From the NCBI RefSeq assembly GCF_016918785.1, contig NZ_JAFFPT010000071.1:1-64000 (forward strand): 64,000 nt of DNA. The letters are read 5' to 3'. The DNA is from Leptospira ainazelensis (lineage in GTDB: Bacteria > Spirochaetota > Leptospiria > Leptospirales > Leptospiraceae). Positions within the stretch are counted from its first letter, which is position 1. Each line of letters begins with the position of its first letter. Shown here piece after piece: positions 40,219 to 49,789 of this stretch. The notes under the pieces are model-generated. The model was not told the DNA's origin. It did not search any database and saw only the letters and a program-made list of their open reading frames with translations. Position numbers and translations under genes: made by a program.

Positions 40219-42588
40219 TTGTTTTCAAAATTCAGCCCCATTCTTATCATACTTTCCGTTCTTTCCTGTGAACCGGAGCTCAAACCCGCAACAACTCACG
40301 ATCCCATTCTCGATCTATCGGGAAACTGGGAGATCGAAACCATCCACGGCGATATACCCGAACGTTCATCCCGGAAATACAATCCTAAGAAAACGGTTTT
40401 GATTCCTTCGAACCTTATAAAATCATTAGAATCGCCAAAGGGAAGCATTTTACTTCGAAAGAGAATTTTCAAAACCGAAAAACAAGTATTTCAAAACCTT
40501 TGTTTAGGAAAGATTTCGGATCAAGCCCATGTATTTTTCAACGGAACTGAACTCAAGGAAGCGCTTTTTTCTTCGTATCAAAACTCGACCCCGCAGGGTT
40601 ACGACCGAACTCGGATCTACGCGATTCCACAGGAACTCGTCAGAGATTTTAATACGATCGAAGTGTGGATCAAACCCTATTTCGATTACGAGTTCGGAAT
40701 TCTTTCGGGCCCGATTTTCATCGGATCTTCAATCGCCGTTTGGAAAGAATACTGTATCTCCGAGATAGGAGGACTTCTATTGTTTTCCTCCTTTCTTATG
40801 ATCGGAGGATTTTTTCTATTTCTTTCTTTTCGGGAAAAAAAGAAAAATGAGAATTTTTACTTCGGACTTTTTCTCGCGACGTTTTCGGTTTATCAAATTT
40901 CCCTAAGCCAATTCAAATATCTGACCGGTTTAGAAATTATATACTTAAAGAAATTAGAATATTCCTTTTTAGTATTTTTATTTCCTCTTTTTTGTCGATT
41001 TCTCGCTTCCTTTCTAAAAAAACCGATCAGTCCAGTTCAAAACATTTTGGAAATCGTATCCTTTGTTTTGTGTATATCATTTTGGTTTTTGCGGACAGTC
41101 TCCGTTCTGGATTGGAGCAACCGTTACCTTCATCAATGGCTCTGGCTCGGTTATATAGGGCTTTCGCTTAGATTGATTCTTCCCCATCTCAAAAAACAAA
41201 AGGAATCTAGAAAAATCCTCTTTGGAATTCTGTTTCTGATTGGCTGCGTTAGCGTAGACATCCTTTCGGAAAGAGGAAATTTTTCGATGATACGTCTTTC
41301 CGGTTTTGGAGTCAGCGGTTTTCTATTCTTTCTCACTTTGATTCTCGCTGAAAAATTCGTCGGAATGAAAGAAAAACTCAAAACTTGGAACCTGGTCTTA
41401 GAAGAGGCGATTCGCAAACGAACAAAGGAACTCACTCAGAGTCTACAGGAAATTCGAACTCTAAAAGAACAACAAGACGGGGATTATTTTCTCATCACCC
41501 TTCTCTTTCAGCCTTTTCTTTCCAAGGACATACGGACCGATTTTGCCGAGATCGAAGTTTATAGAAAACAGTACAAACAATTTCAATTTAAGAATCGAAA
41601 CTATGAAATCGGTGGCGACGTCGTACTCAACGAAACGGTCTTTATTTCCGGAGTCGAATATCAGGTTTTGATCAACGCGGACGCGATGGGAAAATCTCTT
41701 CAAGGAGCCAGCGGCGCTTTGGTTTTTTGTTCCATCGTGAAAAGTTTTTTGCAAACCCCGGATTACGAATACCGCAGTCCGGAAAACTGGCTCTTTCTTC
41801 TCTACAAAAACCTGCAGACTGTTTTTGAATGTTTTGACGGAAGTATGCTCGTCTCCTCCATTCTTTCCTTATATAGACAGGAAACGGGAGATCTTTTTTA
41901 TCTAAATTGCGAACACCCTCCCATCCTACTCGTTCGAAATCAAACCGCAAATTATCTCCCGGAAGAATCCATCCTCCGCAAGATAGGGTTTCCGGACCTG
42001 GATCTCCCGATTCGGATCCAACACTTCAAAGTTTTGCCGGAAGATACGATTTTATACGGCTCGGATGGACGGGAGGATTTGTATCTATCCGTCGATTCCG
42101 ATCCGACTCAAAGACAGAAAGTCTCTTCTCCGGAACTCTTTTTGAAAACCGTCCAAAACCCGATTTCGAATCTGGAAGTATTGGAGAAAAGAATCCGAAA
42201 CCTCGGAGAACTTTCCGATGACTTAAGCCTTCTCAAAATCCAAAGATCCTCTCAGGCGTTCGATCCTGATCTTCTGGCAAAAAGCAATTCGTATGAAAGA
42301 ATGGGAAAAGATTTGGTTCAAAAGGGTGAATTCAGGAAGGCCCTGTCTTTTTTCGCCAAAGCCTCGGTTCAAAACCCCGCAAATCTTCACCTCTCGAAAA
42401 CGACTCTTCTCTTAGCCAAAAAAACACAGAATTTCAAACTGATCCGTCTTTTCTCGGAGAAACTTCTCCTTCGTACGGAAGGTCTATTTCTAAGAATGTC
42501 TGGACAGGTCAATTCTCAGCGTATTGCTGACTTTTCAGGGAGGAAAAGAGCCGATCTTGGAGGCAAAGAAAGAAAAAAAGCATCATAA
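40219..42588 (+). CDS. 7TM-DISM sensor with SpoIIE phosphatase domain
   Basis: The 789-residue membrane protein begins with a TTG, 8 bases after AGGAGG. A signal sequence ending in LSVLSC may be lipidated. It is followed by a jelly-roll extracytoplasmic domain (about 30-175), seven membrane helices (about 180-390), a coiled coil, and a PP2C/SpoIIE serine phosphatase domain (about 430-690) with metal residues in GGDVV, ADAMGK, GSDGRED and DDLSLL. The C-terminus has TPR-like helices (about 700-760). Such proteins sense an outside ligand and dephosphorylate an anti-sigma-factor antagonist; no antagonist or anti-sigma gene is adjacent. Confidence 0.83.
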   Translation: MFSKFSPILIILSVLSCEPELKPATTHDPILDLSGNWEIETIHGDIPERSSRKYNPKKTVLIPSNLIKSLESPKGSILLRKRIFKTEKQVFQNLCLGKISDQAHVFFNGTELKEALFSSYQNSTPQGYDRTRIYAIPQELVRDFNTIEVWIKPYFDYEFGILSGPIFIGSSIAVWKEYCISEIGGLLLFSSFLMIGGFFLFLSFREKKKNENFYFGLFLATFSVYQISLSQFKYLTGLEIIYLKKLEYSFLVFLFPLFCRFLASFLKKPISPVQNILEIVSFVLCISFWFLRTVSVLDWSNRYLHQWLWLGYIGLSLRLILPHLKKQKESRKILFGILFLIGCVSVDILSERGNFSMIRLSGFGVSGFLFFLTLILAEKFVGMKEKLKTWNLVLEEAIRKRTKELTQSLQEIRTLKEQQDGDYFLITLLFQPFLSKDIRTDFAEIEVYRKQYKQFQFKNRNYEIGGDVVLNETVFISGVEYQVLINADAMGKSLQGASGALVFCSIVKSFLQTPDYEYRSPENWLFLLYKNLQTVFECFDGSMLVSSILSLYRQETGDLFYLNCEHPPILLVRNQTANYLPEESILRKIGFPDLDLPIRIQHFKVLPEDTILYGSDGREDLYLSVDSDPTQRQKVSSPELFLKTVQNPISNLEVLEKRIRNLGELSDDLSLLKIQRSSQAFDPDLLAKSNSYERMGKDLVQKGEFRKALSFFAKASVQNPANLHLSKTTLLLAKKTQNFKLIRLFSEKLLLRTEGLFLRMSGQVNSQRIADFSGRKRADLGGKERKKAS

Positions 42589-42765
42589 TGGATTCTTCAA
42601 AGAATTTATTGTTGAAATTGTTTCAATTTAATACTATAAGTCATAATTAATTCATTCTTTGGAAAAGAATCGAGCACTTCTCTCAAGAATGAAATCAGGT
42701 GAATCAGTCTCCAAATCTCCTATTCACTGGATTGCCGTCTAAAGCCAGCTCGCTTGCTGGGGTAG

Positions 42766-42802
42766 AATCCAATTCCTATTTTGTAAAATGGGAATTCGGA
42801 TT
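42766..42802 (+). promoter_or_regulatory. Long hairpin before the 42835 gene
   Basis: AATCC (42766-42770) pairs with GGATT (42798-42802), then AATTCC pairs with GGAATT after a one-base bulge, then ATTT pairs with AAAT around a small loop: about 15 pairs in 37 bases. A second small hairpin, CCAGC/GCTGG, lies just upstream (42745-42760). The structure lies about 32 bases before the likely start. It could be a terminator for the preceding gene without a T-run, or a leader element. Confidence 0.4.
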
Positions 42803-42834
42803 CCTCCCCGGAATTTTATCTCTTGGGTGTACTT

Positions 42835-43188
42835 ATGAATATGAAAATTTATTCCGGCGCTTTTACTTCCCCCAAGGTGGAAGAACCTCCTTTGTTCGTA
42901 ACCAAAAACGGACTCAAGAAAAAAATCATGGTTCAAGAACCGCAAAAGGTTTTGGAAAAGTCCATTGCTTACAGCTTAGAAAAAAACGTACTTTTGATTT
43001 CCTATACTCTTCTTCTGGATCATACGGGAGATACTCGAGTTGCGGAAAATAGCTATCTACGATTTTCCGAAAGATTCAGAGAAACCTTTACACAAGATTC
43101 CTGGTTCTTTTTATCCAATCGAATCGAAACCTTTCTCAAAGAATACGAACAGTCCAAATTGGATTTTCAGTATGAATCGGAATTCTAA
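42835..43188 (+). CDS. Hypothetical protein
   Basis: The protein has about 117 residues, starting at ATG 42835 or 42841; the ribosome-binding site is weak. It is soluble and charged, with KIYSGAFTSPKVEEPPLFV at the start and a helix-rich remainder (LEKSIAYSLEKNVLLISYTLLLDHTG, SNRIETFLKEYEQSKLDF). I do not recognise a domain. It precedes slyD on the same strand, separated by about 120 bases. Confidence 0.6.
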   Translation: MNMKIYSGAFTSPKVEEPPLFVTKNGLKKKIMVQEPQKVLEKSIAYSLEKNVLLISYTLLLDHTGDTRVAENSYLRFSERFRETFTQDSWFFLSNRIETFLKEYEQSKLDFQYESEF

Positions 43189-43307
43189 ATAAAATTCTGA
43201 TTGAGTTAAACCGCGCTCAAATTACCCTGAAAAGTACTTAGATTCCGGTATTTTTCTGAACCCCGATTCCTGCCAGAATTTTGAATTTATCCATTTTGGA
43301 GCTATCC

Positions 43308-43778
<471 letters not shown>

Positions 43779-43799
43779 GAGATCGCTCTCCACCATTTC

Positions 43800-45803
43800 A
43801 TGTCCTGGAAGGAAGACCTAAATTCAGCTCAATTAGAAGCTGTCCTCACCCAGGACGGACCGGTGCTTGTCTTGGCGGGAGCCGGAACCGGCAAAACAAA
43901 AACGATCATCAGCCGGCTCGCAGAACTTGTTTCTTCCGGAACCCCGGCCTCTTCCATCTTACTTCTTACATTTACACGCAAAGCATCGAGGGAAATGATT
44001 CTCAGGGCTTCGTCCTTGGGTGACGCGCGCTGCGGCGAAGTCCAGGGCGGGACCTTTCATTCTTTTTGCAGTTCCGTTTTGAGAAGATTTGCCCCCGTCC
44101 TCGGATTCTCCTCCGATTTTACGATTTTGGACGAATCGGATTCCTTGGATGTGTTTCAGTTTTTGAGAAACGAAAGGGACTTTGGAAAAACGAAAACCCG
44201 TTTTCCCTCCAACGAAACCCTTTTCGGTATCCACAGTGAAATTCAAAATACGGGGAAAATTCTCGCGGATATATTAGAAAAGGATTATCCTTCTTTCTTA
44301 CAAAGATCCAAAGACATCGTACAAATATTCGAAGATTATAAGGTTTATAAAAAAGAACGTGCGCTTTTGGATTACGACGACTTACTTTTTTTCACACGCG
44401 ATCTTCTCGCCAACCATTCCGGGGTACGTTCCGCACTTTCCGAGAAGTATCGTTATGTTATGGTCGACGAGTTTCAGGATACTAACAAAATCCAAGCTCA
44501 TATAGCCTGCCTACTGGCGGCGGAACACAGCAATCTTATGGTCGTCGGAGACGACGCTCAGTGTATTTATACATTCCGCGGAGCCACCGTTCGGGGAATA
44601 TTGGATTTCCCCCAAATTTTTGAAAATACAAAGACCGTCTTTTTAGAAAAAAATTACAGAAGCACTCCAGCGATTTTGAATCTTGCAAACGCGGTTCTTC
44701 AGAATTTCTCCGAAAAATACGAAAAATTTCTTTTTACGGACAACGAAAACGGACCGCTTCCATCCGTGCTCCAATTTACCGACGAACTCGAAGAAGCCGA
44801 AGGAATCGCCGAAATTCTTTTGCAAAAAAAAGAAGAAGGAATCCCTTTTCATAAAATGAGCGTGCTTTTTCGAGCTGGGTGGAATTCAAATCAACTCGAG
44901 CTCGTATTAGCAAAACGAAATATACCCTTTGTGAAATTCGGCGGAAGAAAATTTATCGAAACCGCGCATATCAAAGACTTACTTTCCTTTTTAAAACTTT
45001 TGATCAATCCACTCGATTCTGTCTCCTGGATTCGAGTTTTAAAATTGATTCCGGGAATTGGCACTGCAAAATCGAACGACATTTTGGAGAAAGTCCGCAG
45101 ATCTTCCGGAAAGATGGATGCATTGAACGAGGAAACAAGTCCGAGTATTCAAAAATATCTGACTCCTCTATTTCATCTCTATCAAAAACACACGGAATCC
45201 AAGGCCGAAGTCAAAACGATCACTTCCGATTTTATCGATTACTATAGAGTTCTTTTGGAAAAAAATTACGACGATTCGAAACGTAGATCGGAAGACTTGG
45301 ATTCGGTGCTCGGATTTTCTTTGAAATATTTTTCTTTATCCGATTTTCTCTCGGATCTAACGATGGATCACACTTCTTTGAGTTTGGAAAAAATCAATCC
45401 CGACAACGCGGAAACCGATCTTCTCAATCTTTCCACAGTCCATTCGGCAAAAGGTTTGGAGTTTGATCTCGTCTTTGTTCTAAACGCGACCGAAGGTTCC
45501 TTTCCTTCGAGTCGAAATACGGACACAGAAGAAGAAAGAAGACTCTTTTACGTAGCGATCACACGCGCAAGAAAGGAACTCTATCTCACAAGACCATCTT
45601 TGGCACAATCTAGATCAGGACCTTATTACACAAAGTTATCCCGTTTTCTGACCGAAATTCCTTTGCCGGAAAAGGTTTTCGAACTCAAACTTGTTTCATC
45701 AAAATCGGCTCCCAAATCGGAACTCGGTGCGAGCGCCGGCTCCGCCGGCGGAAAACCCGCTTCCGAATCCTTTTCCAGAATTCAGGACTATTTCGGAAAC
45801 TGA
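43800..45803 (+). CDS. UvrD/Rep-family DNA helicase
   Basis: The 667-residue superfamily 1 helicase has motif Ia/Walker A AGAGTGKTKT near residues 27-36, motif Ib, motif II with DEFQDTN, motif III DDAQCIYTFRGA, motif IV EKNYRST, motif V VHSAKGLEFDLVFV and motif VI YVAITRARKEL. It lacks the long C-terminal extension of PcrA. It unwinds DNA with 3'-5' polarity in repair or fork restart. No SOS box was found upstream. It is followed after 3 bases by a YgjP-like gene. Confidence 0.9.
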   Translation: MSWKEDLNSAQLEAVLTQDGPVLVLAGAGTGKTKTIISRLAELVSSGTPASSILLLTFTRKASREMILRASSLGDARCGEVQGGTFHSFCSSVLRRFAPVLGFSSDFTILDESDSLDVFQFLRNERDFGKTKTRFPSNETLFGIHSEIQNTGKILADILEKDYPSFLQRSKDIVQIFEDYKVYKKERALLDYDDLLFFTRDLLANHSGVRSALSEKYRYVMVDEFQDTNKIQAHIACLLAAEHSNLMVVGDDAQCIYTFRGATVRGILDFPQIFENTKTVFLEKNYRSTPAILNLANAVLQNFSEKYEKFLFTDNENGPLPSVLQFTDELEEAEGIAEILLQKKEEGIPFHKMSVLFRAGWNSNQLELVLAKRNIPFVKFGGRKFIETAHIKDLLSFLKLLINPLDSVSWIRVLKLIPGIGTAKSNDILEKVRRSSGKMDALNEETSPSIQKYLTPLFHLYQKHTESKAEVKTITSDFIDYYRVLLEKNYDDSKRRSEDLDSVLGFSLKYFSLSDFLSDLTMDHTSLSLEKINPDNAETDLLNLSTVHSAKGLEFDLVFVLNATEGSFPSSRNTDTEEERRLFYVAITRARKELYLTRPSLAQSRSGPYYTKLSRFLTEIPLPEKVFELKLVSSKSAPKSELGASAGSAGGKPASESFSRIQDYFGN

Positions 45804-45806
45804 TCG

Positions 45807-46547
45807 ATGATTTTAGCCTTTGAAAAACAGAAAACGAAAATCGCTTCGGATAAAATCCAAACGTTTCTCGAAGATAAAGTTTTTGAATTTCTGAATACTC
45901 GGGGTGGAAGAATTCTACAAGGAAAAAAGGTTCGTTATAAATTTTATCCCTATGCGAACTTGGGGAGTGCGATCCGAATTTCCTCCGGCGTTTTGGAATT
46001 TAAGATCCATTCTTCTTATTTGGAATCGGATTCCCTGGAAGCGGTCATAGAATTGCTTCTTTACAAACTTCTCAAACTCCCGATTCCAAAATCGATCGAA
46101 GAAAAAATTCAGAGCTTCTACGAACTTCATTCCAAACAAAAATCGGAAAAAAACAAACGTAAAAAAAGAATCGAATCCTCCGATTCTAAAAATGCGATTC
46201 TCAAGGATATACTTTCTAGAATCAACGAAACGTATCTCGGAATCGACCTTTCGGACATAGAAATTTATTGGGGCAAAGGAAGTTCAAAAACCAGACTGGG
46301 ACATTTTGACCCCTCTCACAAAATGATCGTCATCAACCCGATTCTGGGAAAAGAGGTAGTTCCCACTTTTGTTTTGGAATACATCGTCTTTCACGAGCTT
46401 TTACACGTTTACATTCCAGCGACGAGAAAGAATGGAAAAAATGTGATCCACGGAAAAGAATTTCGCTCCTTGGAAAAAAAATATCCGGACTATCTTCGGG
46501 CCAATCAGTGGCTAAAGTCCAAATACCACCAATCCATAAATCTCTAA
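45807..46547 (+). CDS. YgjP-like zinc metalloprotease
   Basis: The 246-residue protein has the zinc motif HELLH (in YIVFHELLHVYIP), followed by HGKEFRSLEKKYPDY, whose His is the likely third ligand. This pattern is typical of the YgjP-like/SprT-like (DUF45) group. The N-terminal half is diverse and Lys-rich. The family has no firmly assigned substrate. It starts 3 bases after the helicase stop and is likely coupled to it. Confidence 0.75.
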   Translation: MILAFEKQKTKIASDKIQTFLEDKVFEFLNTRGGRILQGKKVRYKFYPYANLGSAIRISSGVLEFKIHSSYLESDSLEAVIELLLYKLLKLPIPKSIEEKIQSFYELHSKQKSEKNKRKKRIESSDSKNAILKDILSRINETYLGIDLSDIEIYWGKGSSKTRLGHFDPSHKMIVINPILGKEVVPTFVLEYIVFHELLHVYIPATRKNGKNVIHGKEFRSLEKKYPDYLRANQWLKSKYHQSINL

Positions 46548-46624
46548 TTTTTGAAAATTGAATGTTTACAAGCTTAGAATCCGTTTTAAACTTTGGTCCT
46601 TATCTTGGCTTGTGGGAGAATAGA

Positions 46625-46822
46625 ATGCATCCAAAAGTATTTGAGACGCTTTATGTCCGTAAAAATTATATCGACGAAGAGCTTCGAAGCCATTTGAAGG
46701 AGATGCAGGGTTTGAACTATAGGTCCTTAAACGAATACGATCGAGGTGTTTACGACGGATACGTTCAGGCGATCACCGAAATTCTTAAAAAAATAGAAAA
46801 GAAATTTTTGCAGGCGGGTTGA
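46625..46822 (+). CDS. Small protein of unknown function
   Basis: A 65-residue soluble, mostly helical protein (MHPKVFETLYVRKNYIDEELRSHLK, RSLNEYDRGVYDGYVQAITEILKK). GGGAG stands 6 bases before ATG 46625, which I prefer to an upstream in-frame start at 46562. It ends 1 base before panE, so the two may be coupled. No family is recognised. Confidence 0.6.
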   Translation: MHPKVFETLYVRKNYIDEELRSHLKEMQGLNYRSLNEYDRGVYDGYVQAITEILKKIEKKFLQAG

Positions 46823-46823
46823 T

Positions 46824-47741
46824 TTGTTTCGAATTTTAGTATTAGGCTCCGGCGCAATCGCCGGGCTCTACGCGGGAAAACTCAAACAAGCGGGTTGTAG
46901 TGTCGATTTTTGGGTTCGAAAAAACGCGTTTGAACTCGAAGAAAGAGGATTCCAAATTCAGAGTCACTGGGGCGACTTCGAATACCAACCGAATCTTGTT
47001 TTTGAAGAAGTTCCTAAAAATTTAGAGGAGTATGATCTCATTCTAAACTGTTTGAAATCTTTGCCGGATATTCGTCTGGAAACGATTTTAGGAATTCGGA
47101 TTCCCGAAAACGTCCCAATCTTACTCTTGCAAAATGGAATCGGAATCGAGGAACCGATCACCGAACTTTATCCGTCCAATGAGATTCTGAGCGGGCTTGC
47201 CTTCGTCTGCGCCAATCGTCTGGACAACGGTAAAATCCACCACCTCGACTACGGCGATCTTACGATCGGCTCTTGGAATCGGAGTTCTTCTTCCGTTTTG
47301 GAAAGGGTCGTCCAATTTTTTGAAACCGCAGGAGTTCCCACACAGAGTACGGATACAATCCGCCAAGCACGATGGAAAAAACTGATGTGGAACGCGCCTT
47401 TCAATCCTATCAGCGTTCTTTCCGGCGGTAAAAACACCTCTCAAATTCTTGCGGAATCTTCGAGTCGTTCCCTGGTGATCGAAATCATGAAGGAAGTCCA
47501 GAGACTTTCCGAGTTGGACGGTGCGCCGGTTCCCCTGGAACAAATCGAGATCTTTTTAGAAATGACTGAATCCATGAAACCGTACAAGACAAGTATGTTA
47601 TTGGATTTTGAAAACGGAAGACCGATGGAGATCGACGCGATTCTCGGAAACGCGCTAAAAATCGGCGAGAAGTTTCATTTCAGAACTCCCCATATCGAAA
47701 CACTCTACGCGCTCCTCAAACTCAAAAGTCACTCAAAGTGA
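46824..47741 (+). CDS. panE: 2-dehydropantoate 2-reductase
   Basis: Reduces ketopantoate to pantoate in the pantothenate/CoA pathway with NADPH. The 305-residue protein has the Rossmann motif LVLGSGAIAGLYAGKL at the start, LLLQNGIG, and the C-terminal ApbA domain with RQARWKKLMWNAPFNPISVL and SMLLDFENGRPMEIDAILGN. The start is TTG 46824, with a GGCGGG stretch upstream. Its last 9 bases overlap the convergent VWA gene. Confidence 0.88.
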   Translation: MFRILVLGSGAIAGLYAGKLKQAGCSVDFWVRKNAFELEERGFQIQSHWGDFEYQPNLVFEEVPKNLEEYDLILNCLKSLPDIRLETILGIRIPENVPILLLQNGIGIEEPITELYPSNEILSGLAFVCANRLDNGKIHHLDYGDLTIGSWNRSSSSVLERVVQFFETAGVPTQSTDTIRQARWKKLMWNAPFNPISVLSGGKNTSQILAESSSRSLVIEIMKEVQRLSELDGAPVPLEQIEIFLEMTESMKPYKTSMLLDFENGRPMEIDAILGNALKIGEKFHFRTPHIETLYALLKLKSHSK

Positions 47742-48929
47742 GTTCAAAAGTTTTTTGATTCCTTTTTCCAATCCGTCGAGAGAAAGAAAATACATGGGAA
47801 TTTGTTTTCCGATCTCTTGAATCGTAGGCGCTTCCCAGTATTTTTTCGGTTCCGGGTTCAACCAGATCGAATCCCTAAAATGTCTTCGAATTCGTTTTAA
47901 AGAATCGAGTCCCGATTCGGGATTCTCCGGAAGTCGAAAGTCCATTCGAAACCGACTGTGATAGTAACCGTATGTAGAATCCAAGAGTTCATACGGAGCC
48001 ATATAAGCGTCGCCGATGAGAATCAATTTTGTATCGTCGCTGTGTTTTTTAAAAACCCTTTGCAGAGAAAGTGGAGTTCGCATGTTTGCCTTCGGATAAA
48101 CGGCGTCGTAAATGATATTATGAAAGTAATAGTAATGAAATTCCTTGAAATGATTGATTTGATGACTCGCGGAAAAAAGTTTATTCACCCGTTCCGCATG
48201 AGTTGTCATACTTCCTCCCGTGTCCATCAAAAGTAAAACCTTAAGGCCGTTCTTACGGGAACGTTCAAACTCTAGATGAATATCTCCGGCGTTTCTACAA
48301 GTGGAATCGATAGTCTTAGGAAGATGAAATTCAGAAACCCCTTCTTTTCGAAAATTCCTGAGTTTTTTGAGGGCCGTCTTAATCTGACGGACGTCGAGCT
48401 GTTCGTCGGTTCTGTATTCTTTATAACGTCTTTCTAATGCTTGGAAAACAGCGGAACGATTCCCCCCTTCTCCTCCGACTCTCACACCCTCCGGGTTGGA
48501 GCCGCTGTGTCCAAACGGGGAAGAACCTCCGGTTCCCACCCATTTGTTCCCGCCGTGATGCTCTCCTTTTTGTTCTTCGAGCCGTTTTTTTAATTCTTCC
48601 AGAAGCCGATCGGGAGGGATCAAGGAGGCCGGGGGCGGACCATTGGGGTTTTCAAAAATCCGATTTAACCAATCCAAAAGTTCCTGTTTGAATTCGGGAC
48701 GCAACGCGCCCTTTTCCCCGAAAATCTCCGAAAAGACAAGATCAAAGGCGTCGAAGTATTTGACGTCCTTTACCATACAGGTTCTTGAAAAACGATAGAG
48801 TTCGTCCAAGTTGATCCAGGCCTTTTGATTCGTAGTATAGTAATCTACCACTTTCAAAAAATCCAAAAACTCTCCCGTAGTAACGGGAATTCCTTCGGCC
48901 TTGAGTCTGTAAAAAAAAGGAATGAACAT
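47733..48929 (-). CDS. VWA-domain protein, CoxE-like
   Basis: The 398-residue protein has an N-terminal helical region, a Gly/Ser-rich segment (HHGGNKWVGTGGSSPFGHSG), and a C-terminal VWA domain starting LKVLLLMDTGGSM. The MIDAS motif is DTGGSM in place of the usual DxSxS. Such proteins pair with MoxR-type AAA+ ATPases and act as chaperones or in enzyme maturation. It starts 2 bases after the MoxR-like gene with AGGA 7 bases upstream, so they form a unit. Confidence 0.82.
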   Translation of the reverse strand: MFIPFFYRLKAEGIPVTTGEFLDFLKVVDYYTTNQKAWINLDELYRFSRTCMVKDVKYFDAFDLVFSEIFGEKGALRPEFKQELLDWLNRIFENPNGPPPASLIPPDRLLEELKKRLEEQKGEHHGGNKWVGTGGSSPFGHSGSNPEGVRVGGEGGNRSAVFQALERRYKEYRTDEQLDVRQIKTALKKLRNFRKEGVSEFHLPKTIDSTCRNAGDIHLEFERSRKNGLKVLLLMDTGGSMTTHAERVNKLFSASHQINHFKEFHYYYFHNIIYDAVYPKANMRTPLSLQRVFKKHSDDTKLILIGDAYMAPYELLDSTYGYYHSRFRMDFRLPENPESGLDSLKRIRRHFRDSIWLNPEPKKYWEAPTIQEIGKQIPMYFLSLDGLEKGIKKLLNSL

Positions 48930-48931
48930 TC

Positions 48932-49729
<798 letters not shown>

Positions 49730-49789
49730 AAAAATGTATGGATTGATTCTAACGTGAAGGCCGTGCCCGGCAAGAGAAAAACCTTCTTT

